From Tenacibaculum skagerrakense (GTDB lineage Bacteria > Bacteroidota > Bacteroidia > Flavobacteriales > Flavobacteriaceae), in the NCBI RefSeq assembly GCF_004345825.1, contig NZ_SLXM01000002.1, positions 124,001-188,000 on the forward strand: a stretch of 64,000 nt of DNA, read 5' to 3'. Every line of letters begins with the position of its first letter. Positions within the stretch are counted from its first letter, which is position 1. A program made the translations under genes and the position numbers. This document shows, one piece after another, positions 17,598-27,263 of this stretch. The notes beneath the pieces were generated by a model, which did not search any database, had not been told where the DNA came from, and was given only the letters and a program-made list of their open reading frames with translations.

Positions 17598-20066
17598 TTA
17601 CTTTACCATAAACAAAGAATTTGCAAAGAATAACTTACCATTATCCCAAAAACCACGAAATAAAGGGTTGTCTACTAAATAAATAATAGCGCCATTTCCT
17701 ATTTCTTCAGTTCCGAATATTAATGAGTTTTGTTGCTTTTCCAATGTTTTACTACCGGCAAAACCTGAAATTACTGAATTATCATCAAGTGTTACTATGT
17801 TGTTTCCAGATTTTAAGAAGTCATAAGTATTTGTACCTAACTTTAAAGTAAAGTATTCGTTAGAATACCCAAAGCCTAGAGGGTGCGTATTGTCTACTTG
17901 TGTTTTAAAAATAGCACCAGTAATTAATTCTTTAATCTGTTCTCTTTCAGTTTCAGCATAAACCTTCTTTTCAATAGCCGCTTTAGAGCTGTCTTTTTTC
18001 TTTTTTAGTTGCTTAGTCGTTAAACTAAAATCTTTGCTTTTTGCAAAAACTTGGTTAGCATTTCCTATTGAAATTACTTTACCACCTTGACTAATCCAAG
18101 ATTTTAAAGCCTTGAGTTTTTCGTTATTGAGTATTGAAGTATAATTTCCACTTGGTAAAATAATAACATCAAATTTTGAAAGCAGTTTAGTAGATAAGTC
18201 AGAGGTTTGTATTGCACTGTAGGTATAATTCAAATCTTGTTCTAGAAAATAGCGAACTTCTCCATAGCTCAACGTAGAAATTCCTTTTCCACCCAAAACC
18301 GCAATGTTAGAGTTTTTGATTTCAGTTACGCTGTAAGACCCAAGATCAGGACCTTTTGTTGATAATCCTGTGGTAATATGATTATTTACTTTATGATGTT
18401 TTTTACTAATCTCATATATTAAAGTATCAAAATTTTGAATATGTTTATTGTCTCCTTGTCTAACGATTAAAGAACCTGGTAGTAATTTTTGATCGCTATT
18501 TTCAATTGTTTTTGAAGTAGTTCTAACACGAATTTTATGCTGTAATAAGTCAGTTAAAAGAGCGGCATCTGTAATGTGATTCCAATCAAAAACATATGCA
18601 TACACTTGTTTTTTTATAGTAGGAACAGAAATATTTTCTTCTTTACTGATGGTAGCTACAGCTTTTTTTGTAGCTACAGCATCTAATCCGTACGCATATG
18701 GCAAAGACCAAGAAGTAATATCGTAAGTTAAAGAATCTTTAATTACTGTTTTAGGTTCAAATAACACTTCAACTAATTTCCCTTTTGGTTGATTTGTAGA
18801 AATGCTAAGATTGTTTTGAGCTAGGTTAATTTTTCCGTTTGAATTTTTTCTATAGATAAATCCTTTAACTTCTTTATCAGTTGTTGTACTGTATTTAATT
18901 TCATGACGGTCTAGAAGTTTTTTTAAAGCGTTAATTTTATCTGAATTTCCTTGAAGCACATACGATTGGTATTTGTAATCGTTGTTGCTAAAGTATTTTT
19001 TAAACTCATTATTTAATTTTGTAGCCTCTTTTGAAGCTACTTCTACAGTAGACAATCCAGTAGTAGTATGATGTAGTAATCTGTCTTTTAACGTTATAGT
19101 GTCTCCTTCATCTGTTTTAATTCCTAAACCAGCTTTCCCATGGCCAGCTTGTTCATAAGTCATACCAATAGCTCCATTAAAAGTAGGGTAGGTATCACCA
19201 TAACTTGGATATAAAAGATCAAAGCTTTCTTTTGTAAAATACAACCAACCGTTTTCATCGAAATAACGAGCGTGATTTTTTCCAATTTCATTTTGAAAAT
19301 CTCTTTGAAATTCAGTAATTATTTCATGGAAAGGCTCGGCAGCAGGAGCAAAATAATATGGATTATTATAGTATTGTTCATGGAAATCTACATGAATATG
19401 TGGCATCCATTTATTGTATAATTTAATGCGTTGTTGCGATTCTATTTGAGTTGTCCAAGCCCAATCTCTATTCAAATCAAATAAATAATGATTAGGTCTA
19501 CCTTGTATCCAAGGTTCATTATGTTCTAAGGCTAAAGGATTCGTATTTGTTTTATTATTTGAAACCTGATTGAACCAGTTTACATAACGATCTCTTCCAT
19601 CTGGGTTTATACACGGATCAATAATAATGATTACATTATCTAACCAAGCTTTTTTTTCGGTTAATAACTTGTAAGCTGTTAGCATAGCAGCTTCTGTAGA
19701 AGACGCTTCATTTCCATGTACGTTATAACTTAACCATACAATAGCCTTGTCAGTTAATGCATTAGTATTATCTAAATTAGCATTTGTTAGATGTTGTTTT
19801 CTAATGCTTTCAATATTGTTAATATTGTTTTTACTAGATATGTAGGCAACTTGTAATTTTCTGCGCTCATACGTTTGTCCATACTTTTCAAGTGTGATGT
19901 TTTCTGAATTTTCAGCTAAGTGTTTAAAATAATCAACTACTTGATGATGCCTGGTAAATTGAGAACCTAAAGGATATTCTAAAAATTCAGAAGGCGATTG
20001 AATTTTTTGAGAAAAAACACTAAAAAGACTTAAAAATAAAGTAGCTACTATAATTTGAAATCGCAT
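17598..20066 (-). CDS. Exported M14-family zinc carboxypeptidase
   Basis: 822 residues with a signal peptide (MRFQIIVATLFLSLFSVFSQ). Zinc ligands: His117 and Glu120 in NVHGNEASSTEA, with the third His in PHIHVDFHEQYY. NPDGRDRY gives the substrate-binding Arg region and GMTYEQAG the catalytic Glu. A C-terminal domain (about 590-720) resembles a DJ-1/GATase fold (IAVLGGKG, VIILPSGNYTSI, GGKVISIG). This layout is common in large Bacteroidota M14 peptidases thought to trim peptides outside the cytoplasm. No T9SS tail is seen. Confidence 0.9.
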   Translation of the reverse strand: MRFQIIVATLFLSLFSVFSQKIQSPSEFLEYPLGSQFTRHHQVVDYFKHLAENSENITLEKYGQTYERRKLQVAYISSKNNINNIESIRKQHLTNANLDNTNALTDKAIVWLSYNVHGNEASSTEAAMLTAYKLLTEKKAWLDNVIIIIDPCINPDGRDRYVNWFNQVSNNKTNTNPLALEHNEPWIQGRPNHYLFDLNRDWAWTTQIESQQRIKLYNKWMPHIHVDFHEQYYNNPYYFAPAAEPFHEIITEFQRDFQNEIGKNHARYFDENGWLYFTKESFDLLYPSYGDTYPTFNGAIGMTYEQAGHGKAGLGIKTDEGDTITLKDRLLHHTTTGLSTVEVASKEATKLNNEFKKYFSNNDYKYQSYVLQGNSDKINALKKLLDRHEIKYSTTTDKEVKGFIYRKNSNGKINLAQNNLSISTNQPKGKLVEVLFEPKTVIKDSLTYDITSWSLPYAYGLDAVATKKAVATISKEENISVPTIKKQVYAYVFDWNHITDAALLTDLLQHKIRVRTTSKTIENSDQKLLPGSLIVRQGDNKHIQNFDTLIYEISKKHHKVNNHITTGLSTKGPDLGSYSVTEIKNSNIAVLGGKGISTLSYGEVRYFLEQDLNYTYSAIQTSDLSTKLLSKFDVIILPSGNYTSILNNEKLKALKSWISQGGKVISIGNANQVFAKSKDFSLTTKQLKKKKDSSKAAIEKKVYAETEREQIKELITGAIFKTQVDNTHPLGFGYSNEYFTLKLGTNTYDFLKSGNNIVTLDDNSVISGFAGSKTLEKQQNSLIFGTEEIGNGAIIYLVDNPLFRGFWDNGKLFFANSLFMVK

Positions 20067-20112
20067 GAAACTTAAATTTGATTGTTAATCAAATGTAAGC
20101 AATTAATTTCAG

Positions 20113-20874
20113 CTAAAACTTCTCAAAAACACCTAAACCAAAAAGAGCAAAATCGTATTTTACAGGATCTTTTTTATCAAACTCTCTTAAGGTTTTATCT
20201 AGCTCTTGAATAGCTTTCCAATCGTTTTGTTTTCTTTTAAGAATACCGAGTTTTCTTGCAATATTTCCCGTGTGAACATCTAAAGGACAATGAAGATAAG
20301 CTGGATTATGCGATTTCCATATTCCAAAATCAACCCCTTTTTTTGCATCGCGAACCATCCAACGTAAAAACATATTAATACGTTTAGCTGCCGAACCTTT
20401 TACAGGGTCGGAAATATGTTTTTCTGTTCTTTGTAAATGTGGGATTTCGAAAAATATTTTCTTGAAATTATGAATCGCTAGTTGATAATTATCCGATGCT
20501 TTGTTTTGTAGAACAGTTTCTAAACCATCGTGATTTTGATAGATGTTTTTAAGTGATTTGACAAAGAATTTAAAATCTTCAGCATTAAAAGTACGATGCA
20601 CAAAGCCTTCAAATTTAGCTAAATCATCTTCTGTATGATTCATAACAAAATCGAATGGGGAATTACCCATTAAATCCATCATTCGAGTCGCATTATTGAT
20701 AATCATTTTGCGATTTCCCCAAGCTATAATTGCCGATAAAAAAGCTGCAATTTCAACATCTTCTTTTCTAGTAAATTGATGAGGAATTTGTATAGGATCG
20801 CTCTCTGTAAAATCACTATTTTCATACAAAGCGGCTTTCTCGTCCAGAAATTCTTTTAGTTCGTTTTTCTTCAC
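20113..20874 (-). CDS. TIGR02757 (DUF2400) family protein
   Basis: 253 residues. Characteristic stretches are DPIQIPHQFTRKEDVEIAAFLSAIIAWGNRK, here cut as DPIQIPHQF then AFLSAIIAWGNRK, and later CPLDVHTGNIARKLGIL. The family is widespread in Bacteroidota and has a helix-hairpin-helix DNA-glycosylase-like look, but no proven role. The start is GTG at 20874. It lies 3 bp after the CPBP gene, so the two are likely one unit. Confidence 0.88.
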   Translation of the reverse strand: MKKNELKEFLDEKAALYENSDFTESDPIQIPHQFTRKEDVEIAAFLSAIIAWGNRKMIINNATRMMDLMGNSPFDFVMNHTEDDLAKFEGFVHRTFNAEDFKFFVKSLKNIYQNHDGLETVLQNKASDNYQLAIHNFKKIFFEIPHLQRTEKHISDPVKGSAAKRINMFLRWMVRDAKKGVDFGIWKSHNPAYLHCPLDVHTGNIARKLGILKRKQNDWKAIQELDKTLREFDKKDPVKYDFALFGLGVFEKF

Positions 20875-20877
20875 TTT

Positions 20878-21429
20878 TTAAAATAAATCACTTCCGAAGC
20901 TAATTAAAATGAAGAAAGCATTATACGTGGCATGTAAAAGAATGCTCCAAGCTAAACCAAATTTAACTCGGATAAAACCTAGATAACCTCCTAAAATAGT
21001 TTGGGGAAGCACTAAAATTGGAGCTAATAATAACACATTAGTTGTAATAGTAAAGTTGGTAATGTGTACTAATCCAAATAAAATGGCAAACACATAAAAA
21101 GCTGGTTTAAAATAGTTTTTGTTATAAAAAAGTGTAAGTGGAGCTCTAAAAATTAATTCTTCTAAAACTGGAGCTAATATGACAGCTAAAAAGAATATAA
21201 AAATTTTAGGATATTGCTCCATTAACTCTTCCATTGCATGTTGGTTCATGTCAACTAAACCAGAAGACTCAATTAACCCAAAAACAGGCATGATAATAGC
21301 GCTGGTAATAATACTGATGATTAATAAGTGAAAAAATTTCTTAAGTCTATAATTTGTGTTAGTATTTTCATCTTTTACTAATACTGGATTTTTCAAATAG
21401 GCGATTAACTCGCTAAACGTTTCTTTCAT
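20878..21429 (-). CDS. CPBP-family intramembrane glutamic protease
   Basis: 183 residues with about five membrane segments. All three family motifs are present: Glu90-Glu91-x-x-x-Arg95 (PVLEELIFRAPL), FGLVHITN around His122, and LLHATYNAFF near residue 166. The family includes Rce1-like CAAX proteases and bacteriocin-immunity proteins; the substrate here is unknown. It is 3 bp upstream of the TIGR02757 gene in the same direction. Confidence 0.88.
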   Translation of the reverse strand: MKETFSELIAYLKNPVLVKDENTNTNYRLKKFFHLLIISIITSAIIMPVFGLIESSGLVDMNQHAMEELMEQYPKIFIFFLAVILAPVLEELIFRAPLTLFYNKNYFKPAFYVFAILFGLVHITNFTITTNVLLLAPILVLPQTILGGYLGFIRVKFGLAWSILLHATYNAFFILISFGSDLF

Positions 21430-21482
21430 AAAAAATATTTGAATATAGGTAGTTAATTTCCTTAAAACGTTACATAGAACTT

Positions 21483-22967
21483 TTAATATTTAGCTGGACC
21501 TACATTTTTGGCTGTTTTAAGAATAAACTCACGAAGATCTTGGTTTGCTTTTTGTAAGTCTTCTTTTCTAAGATACATCATATGTCCACTTCGATAACCT
21601 TTAAAATTCATACGGCTTTTTAATTTTCCGCTAGGATCTATTTTACCCATAGTATATTTTGCAGCACTATATGTTGTAGCGCCATCATAATAACCAGATT
21701 GCACTAGTAAATGTAAATAAGGGTTTTGAGCCATAGCTTTGCGAAGATTTTCTCTTGAATTATCATTTGAAAAATCCCATGGATGAACTGGACCAAACAT
21801 ATTGTATTTCACATCAGTTTTAAAATGAAGTATATTTTGAGTGTAATAATTTATTGCAGGAGTAAAAGAGTGTAACCATGAAACTAATTCTGGACTGTAA
21901 TCAGGACTGTCACCAGTTTCTCTTCTGTCTAAACCTAAATATCTACTATCTAATCTACCAATAGTTTTTCCTTGGGTATCTCTTAGCAACTCTTTCCAGA
22001 AATAAGCTTTAGGAAGCTCAAGATTATGTTGCAAAATAACTTCTTTTTTTACACCAGAATAATACGCCATTTTCGTGGCAATTTCATTTTTTTCAGTATC
22101 CTCAATATAACCACCTTTTGCAAGAGCAGGTAATAATTTATTGATAGCAAAATCTTCAGCTTCAGGTAAAATTTCTAGTAAATCTTTCTGTTGTAATCCG
22201 CTTGAAAGTTGTTTATGATACCAAGCTGCTGCAGTGTAGTACGGAAAGTTAATAGCATAATCCTCAGAGCTATCCGTTCGTAATAATTTATAATCCGCAG
22301 GAGAAACCATAATAACTCCGTTTAAATACATCCATTGGTTACTTTGTAATTCATAAGCTAATTGCATTACACGGGTACCACCATAGCTTTCACCAATAAT
22401 ATATTTAGGAGCTTTCCATTTATTGTTTCGTGTAATAAACGTATTTAACCAACCAGCTAAATATTTAGCATCTGCATTTACACCAAAAAAATATTTCTTG
22501 TCAACTTTTTCATCTTTAGCAACAACAGGTCTTGAATAACCAGTATTAACAGGGTTTATAAAAACAATATCAGCAACATCTAAAATAGAATAAGGATTAT
22601 CTTTAATACCATAAGGTTGAATTGGATTTCCTTCATCATCAATTTGTAATGTTTTCGGTCCCGTATATGCAATATGCATCCAAACTGAAGCGGAGCCTGG
22701 GCCTCCATTAAAAGACATAACAATTGGGCGTTCTTCTGATTTTGGAACATCAGTTCTGTAATAATATGTATAAAATAATGAAGCTTTAACAGTACCGTTT
22801 TCATCAAAAACAGGTTGTGTTCCTGTTTGCGCTTTATACGTTATTTTTTTACCATTTATGATAGCTGAATATGAAGTTACAATGGTTGTATCAGTAGGTA
22901 TTCTTTTGTCTTGCGCATATATATTAATTTCAAGTAAAAGAATAGTTAGTAAGATGAACTTTTTCAT
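21483..22967 (-). CDS. Exported S10-family serine carboxypeptidase-like protein
   Basis: 494 residues with a signal peptide (MKKFILLTILLLEINIYAQ). The S10 signatures are complete: SFNGGPGSASVW (oxyanion region), the nucleophile Ser in GESYGGTRVMQ, the Asp region SGYYDGATTYSA and the His in YRSGHMMYL. It removes C-terminal residues from peptides, most likely in the periplasm or outside. It forms a same-strand peptidase group with the M14 and CPBP genes. A DUF3667 gene lies 12 bp upstream. Confidence 0.9.
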   Translation of the reverse strand: MKKFILLTILLLEINIYAQDKRIPTDTTIVTSYSAIINGKKITYKAQTGTQPVFDENGTVKASLFYTYYYRTDVPKSEERPIVMSFNGGPGSASVWMHIAYTGPKTLQIDDEGNPIQPYGIKDNPYSILDVADIVFINPVNTGYSRPVVAKDEKVDKKYFFGVNADAKYLAGWLNTFITRNNKWKAPKYIIGESYGGTRVMQLAYELQSNQWMYLNGVIMVSPADYKLLRTDSSEDYAINFPYYTAAAWYHKQLSSGLQQKDLLEILPEAEDFAINKLLPALAKGGYIEDTEKNEIATKMAYYSGVKKEVILQHNLELPKAYFWKELLRDTQGKTIGRLDSRYLGLDRRETGDSPDYSPELVSWLHSFTPAINYYTQNILHFKTDVKYNMFGPVHPWDFSNDNSRENLRKAMAQNPYLHLLVQSGYYDGATTYSAAKYTMGKIDPSGKLKSRMNFKGYRSGHMMYLRKEDLQKANQDLREFILKTAKNVGPAKY

Positions 22968-22979
22968 GGTTATACTGAT

Positions 22980-23693
22980 TTAGTTGAGTTTTAATAATCC
23001 AATGATGGTGATAATTAAGAGTAACATTATTAAAAATAAAAAAATGATAGTTAATGATTTTAATAATGAATCCCATTTGTTCTTAGCATCATAGAATACT
23101 CTATGAATATACCATAAAAGTCCTAAATATATAAATGGATTAAATAATATTGAAAATCTAAAAATAAGAAACGATAGCAATCCAATTATTAAAGTGACAT
23201 GTCCTAGAACAAATGAGTTAATAGTAATATGTTCCGCAAAATTATGTTGCTTAAAAAAAAGTTTTGTCAATATAGAAAGTGGAACCACACTAAAAATCCA
23301 AAAGAATTTTAAATAATCTTTTATAAATCTACCTGCGCTAGAACCAATTTTGTACGACGTTTGATCTTTTATCATATTTACTTGTTCTTCACTGACTATA
23401 TTATTTGCTTTTAATAAAGATTCAACTACTAAATAGACTGATATTGAAATTACAAGAAATGAAATAGGGTTAAAAATACCTTTTCTTTTGCCTCTAAGGT
23501 ACTTTTCAATGGTTGCTTTAGGTTTAAGAGTTAGGTTTTTTAAGTTATACAAAAAACCTTTATCCATATTGGTAATTGTAGCAAAGGTAGTTTCTACTGT
23601 GGATGAAAAAGTAATTTTAGGCGTACCTGTTTTTTCACCACAGTTAGGGCAAAACTTTTCACTATGCTCATAATTACATGAAATACAAATCAT
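22980..23693 (-). CDS. DUF3667 membrane protein with N-terminal zinc ribbon
   Basis: 237 residues. The N-terminal zinc ribbon is MICISCNYEHSEKFCPNCG (two CxxC pairs). It is followed by TLKPKATIEKYLRGKRKGIFNP, typical of DUF3667, and then four or five membrane segments. The function is unknown. It is 12 bp upstream of the S10 gene and is probably co-transcribed with it. Confidence 0.85.
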   Translation of the reverse strand: MICISCNYEHSEKFCPNCGEKTGTPKITFSSTVETTFATITNMDKGFLYNLKNLTLKPKATIEKYLRGKRKGIFNPISFLVISISVYLVVESLLKANNIVSEEQVNMIKDQTSYKIGSSAGRFIKDYLKFFWIFSVVPLSILTKLFFKQHNFAEHITINSFVLGHVTLIIGLLSFLIFRFSILFNPFIYLGLLWYIHRVFYDAKNKWDSLLKSLTIIFLFLIMLLLIITIIGLLKLN

Positions 23694-23742
23694 TTCTATC
23701 TCTTTTTTAAATAAAAAATACTTAAAAGTTATAAAAGTATTG

Positions 23743-24405
23743 TCATTCTACAATAACTCCGTCTTTCATTTCTAGTGTTCTATCTGCCATATTTGCTAAA
23801 TCTTTATTGTGGGTAACCAACACAAATGTTTGACCGAATTCATCTCTTAGCTTAAAAAATAATTCGTGTAAGTTTTTTGCTGATTTAGAATCTAAATTTC
23901 CAGAAGGTTCGTCTGCAAAGATTACAGAAGGATTATTAATTAAAGCTCTAGCAACAGCTACACGTTGTTGTTCTCCACCCGATAATTCATTAGGTTTATG
24001 ATTAATTCTGTGAGATAAACCTAAAAAATCTAATAATTCTTTAGCTCTTTTTTCTGCTTCTGGTTTATTTCTTTTGGCAATAAATGCTGGAATACATACA
24101 TTTTCAATTGCTGTAAATTCAGGTAATAATTGATGAAATTGAAAAATAAAACCAATATGTTGATTTCTAAAAGCTGAAATTTCTTTGTCTTTCAATCCTT
24201 TAATTACAGTGTTGTTAATGGAAAGTTCATAAGAAATATCATCTTCGGGCTTATCTAAGGTACCTAGTATTTGTAATAAAGTAGTTTTTCCAGCTCCAGA
24301 TGGACCAACAATAGCTACAATTTCTCCTTTTTTAATATGTAAGTCAACACCTTTTAAAACTTCAACTTCTCCGTAGTGTTTGTGTATGTTTTTGCCAATA
24401 ATCAT
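23743..24405 (-). CDS. LolD-type ABC transporter ATP-binding protein
   Basis: 220 residues from the ATG at 24405; a TTG two codons upstream is less likely. Walker [11 protein letters not shown]-loop FQFHQLLP, signature [15 protein letters not shown] and Walker [13 protein letters not shown] all match the MacB/LolD/FtsE subgroup. No partner permease is encoded nearby, so it may pair with a LolCE-like protein elsewhere for lipoprotein release. It is the first gene downstream of the terminator at 24431. Confidence 0.88.
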   Translation of the reverse strand: MIIGKNIHKHYGEVEVLKGVDLHIKKGEIVAIVGPSGAGKTTLLQILGTLDKPEDDISYELSINNTVIKGLKDKEISAFRNQHIGFIFQFHQLLPEFTAIENVCIPAFIAKRNKPEAEKRAKELLDFLGLSHRINHKPNELSGGEQQRVAVARALINNPSVIFADEPSGNLDSKSAKNLHELFFKLRDEFGQTFVLVTHNKDLANMADRTLEMKDGVIVE

Positions 24406-24430
24406 AGTCAAGATTCAGTAGTACGAATGT

Positions 24431-24470
24431 AAAAAAAAGAAATCAGACAAGTGTAACTTATCTGATTTCT
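24431..24470 (-). terminator. Terminator after the DUF5916 gene
   Basis: On the reverse strand a 14-bp stem AGAAATCAGATAAG / CTTGTCTGATTTCT (one mismatch) with a 5-base loop is followed by an eight-T run. It lies between the DUF5916 stop and the LolD-type start. Confidence 0.88.
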
Positions 24471-24511
24471 ATTATTGTATCATTTCCCTTTAAAGGAAAA
24501 AAGTAACGAGT

Positions 24512-27013
24512 TTAAAACAATACGTTTTTTATATCATTGTAATCGATGAAATACACTACCCGTAATGAAAAGGTGTGAGTCATTGATTCATCAAATAAAC
24601 GATCTATATTATCAGTAAAACTTATGTCGGCCGGAGCAAAAGTAGCACTCGGATTAATAGAGTTCCTGTAAAAGGCAATTAATTGACTTCCAGGAGCAAA
24701 CTGCCAAAAGTAGTTAAGGTCTAAATTCCAGCTATTAAAGTTTCTGTCATAATCTCCAGTAAATGTAGTAGGTACTAATTGACCATTAGTTTTATCAAGA
24801 CTTAGTAGTTGATCTTTATAAGGGACTTTACTCCAGTTGTGCCTGAATGAAAGAGATAAAGAAGAATTAGTATTAAAACTATATTTCCCTGAAACAGTAT
24901 TTTCATAGGTTGTTCTATCTCTTTCTCCGAAAATAATATCATCATTATTACTATCAACGTATCCTAAGTCATTATCAGTTTGATTGAATATAAAAGAGTA
25001 ATTCAAAGAAAATTGATCATTAAAACGATAGCGTGGTCCAATTCTAAAACCGTATGAATTTTTTGGAATTCCTTTAAAAAATGTATAAAACCAATTATAA
25101 TCTAAAGCTAGTTTCTTTCTATAATCAGTAGAAGCCCAATGATTAATATTTAATCGCACTGGTCTTTCAAAGAAAATACCTGAAGTACTTCCTTGTCTAG
25201 GTTCAAAAAAGTCTTTTGATTTTGTTCTATAATTCACATTCCCTCCAAAGCTGAAACGATTTCTTGTATTAGCCCAAAAAGAAACACCAGTATTTGTATT
25301 TGTATAAACCCCTGATTTATGTAAAAAATTCACATTATACCACCAGTTAACACCAAAGTCATTGAAAATACCAACAGGTTTTAATTGACGATATCCTGTA
25401 AAACCATAAATAGCTTGTTCATTATTACTGAACAAAATTCCCATATCATTTGGATTGAAATCTTTATTTTCAAAATTATATCCAATTTCCCATCGCCAAC
25501 TTCCTGATTGTTTTCCAATACTGGTATCAAAGCTATATCCTGGCGTAGTTTCATTTGGATCATCACTAATATGAGTTGCTCTAAAACTTCCATCAATATT
25601 GTAGTTACTAGATTTATCTTCTAAATGCCATAAAAGCCCGGTAGCATTGGCGTCTCTAAACCTACCATCTCTTGTAACATTAGTGTTAATTAAAGTAACA
25701 GAAGAGTTCTGGTTGAACTGCTTATCTAGAACCATAATATTATAATTTGCAAAAGGTTCTGTAGTTACTTTATATTGGTTTTTAGCGGTAACAATATCTG
25801 CTCCAACTTGAGTTTGTTCGGTTCGTTCAACAGTTGCTTGAGTTTCTTCGGTAATCGCATTAAAGAAACCAATTCCTAAACCATCTTTTGTTCTACCCGA
25901 TATTTTTATGGCATTTAGCATTTGAACTTTTGTAGGATAATCAACTATTTCTTCATTGATTTTTTTCCCATTTACAAAATCATCGTCGTTTTGTAAGTTT
26001 CCATTCACATCAAATTGATCTGTGGGATAACCTCCAATTCTTCTTGAATAGAATAAACGTCCTTTAGAAAATAACTCAGTTCCTTCAGTAAAAAACTGGC
26101 GTTGTTCGGTAAACTGTTGTTCAAAAGGTCCAAGGTTTAATTGAACATCATCAAATCCAACCTGACTAAAATCGGGTATTAAAGTAGCATCAAGCGTAAA
26201 GTTTTCAGAAAGACCATACTTAACATCCATTCCAACACTCCAATCCGCAATTGTGTGATTTCCTTCTGTGGTGGTTATTACCGAAGCATATGGATAAAGA
26301 TTTAAACGAGTAGGAGGAGAGATGTTTCTGAAATTTTCTATCAATCCATCATATTGTGTCCACCTCCCTACTGTATTATCTATGTGATTCCATGTGTATC
26401 GAGTATTGATATTTCTAGCTTCTCGATGAAAATTCATTCCCCAAGACTGTACATCGTTATTAGCAAATCGTAAAGCACGATACGGAATTTTTATTTCAAC
26501 AGCCCAACCAAAATCTGTAATTTTAAAATCGCTATCCCAAACAGCACTCCAATTGTAGTCTTCATTATTTCCGTTAGAAACCTTAGAGTCTATTTGAATA
26601 CCAGATGCTGTAACAATAAACATTACTGGATTTTGTCCATCATCTATAGGATTAATCAATACCATGAAGAAATCAGAATTACCAAAGTTATCTCGATTTG
26701 TAAATTCAGCAGGTATTTTAGAAGGCTCTGGATCTAGCATTTTAGCAGAAATGTATACTGCGTTATCGTCATAAACCAATTTAACTTCAGTTTTATAATC
26801 AGCTAATTCAGCAACACCGTTATCAGGTCTAAACTGTACGAAATTATTAGCAACTGGAGCATTTTTCCATGACTCATCATTTAAATCACCATCAATTTTA
26901 GGAGGTGTTGTGATTCTTGTAGCAGGTAATCTTTTTCTATTTTGATTAACTTGTCCTTGCGCGAATAATAAACTTAAAGAGGAGAATAGCAGGAATAGAC
27001 GATAGTTTTTCAT
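24512..27013 (-). CDS. DUF5916 outer-membrane protein with CBM9-like N-terminal domain
   Basis: 833 residues with a signal peptide ending near AQGQ. Residues about 25-215 form a family 9 carbohydrate-binding-like domain (PPKIDGDLNDESWKNA, then VYISAKMLD and WAVEIKIPYRALRF). The remainder (about 230-833) is the DUF5916 region with many alternating beta strands and an aromatic end (SLRVVYFIDYNDIKNVLF), consistent with an outer-membrane barrel. Common in Bacteroidota; the ligand is unknown. Divergent from sucC. Confidence 0.88.
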   Translation of the reverse strand: MKNYRLFLLFSSLSLLFAQGQVNQNRKRLPATRITTPPKIDGDLNDESWKNAPVANNFVQFRPDNGVAELADYKTEVKLVYDDNAVYISAKMLDPEPSKIPAEFTNRDNFGNSDFFMVLINPIDDGQNPVMFIVTASGIQIDSKVSNGNNEDYNWSAVWDSDFKITDFGWAVEIKIPYRALRFANNDVQSWGMNFHREARNINTRYTWNHIDNTVGRWTQYDGLIENFRNISPPTRLNLYPYASVITTTEGNHTIADWSVGMDVKYGLSENFTLDATLIPDFSQVGFDDVQLNLGPFEQQFTEQRQFFTEGTELFSKGRLFYSRRIGGYPTDQFDVNGNLQNDDDFVNGKKINEEIVDYPTKVQMLNAIKISGRTKDGLGIGFFNAITEETQATVERTEQTQVGADIVTAKNQYKVTTEPFANYNIMVLDKQFNQNSSVTLINTNVTRDGRFRDANATGLLWHLEDKSSNYNIDGSFRATHISDDPNETTPGYSFDTSIGKQSGSWRWEIGYNFENKDFNPNDMGILFSNNEQAIYGFTGYRQLKPVGIFNDFGVNWWYNVNFLHKSGVYTNTNTGVSFWANTRNRFSFGGNVNYRTKSKDFFEPRQGSTSGIFFERPVRLNINHWASTDYRKKLALDYNWFYTFFKGIPKNSYGFRIGPRYRFNDQFSLNYSFIFNQTDNDLGYVDSNNDDIIFGERDRTTYENTVSGKYSFNTNSSLSLSFRHNWSKVPYKDQLLSLDKTNGQLVPTTFTGDYDRNFNSWNLDLNYFWQFAPGSQLIAFYRNSINPSATFAPADISFTDNIDRLFDESMTHTFSLRVVYFIDYNDIKNVLF

Positions 27014-27231
27014 TGAATTTTTTAATTTGTAATCTGATAGTCTTTCATATTACAATAGTAGACATGTTTATATACCTAGAATTGTAAATTCTTGTTAATT
27101 ACTTTAAAGACCTGTTAAAATTTGGAGTGTTACATTTCAAAGCAGTTTAATTTCTTAAAAAATCGTTAAAAAATAGTAATAGATGATAATTTTTTAATGT
27201 GATAAATCGGCTTTAGTTTAGATTGAATTTG

Positions 27232-27239
27232 TATTTTTG
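27232..27239 (+). promoter_or_regulatory. -7 element of sucC
   Basis: TATTTTTG, matching TAnnTTTG, 24 bp before the sucC ATG. A weak TTTA at 27212-27215 could be the upstream element. The 250-bp divergent gap (27014-27263) must also hold the DUF5916 promoter. Confidence 0.55.
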
Positions 27240-27263
27240 TTCGACTTTAAAAATTCATATCGA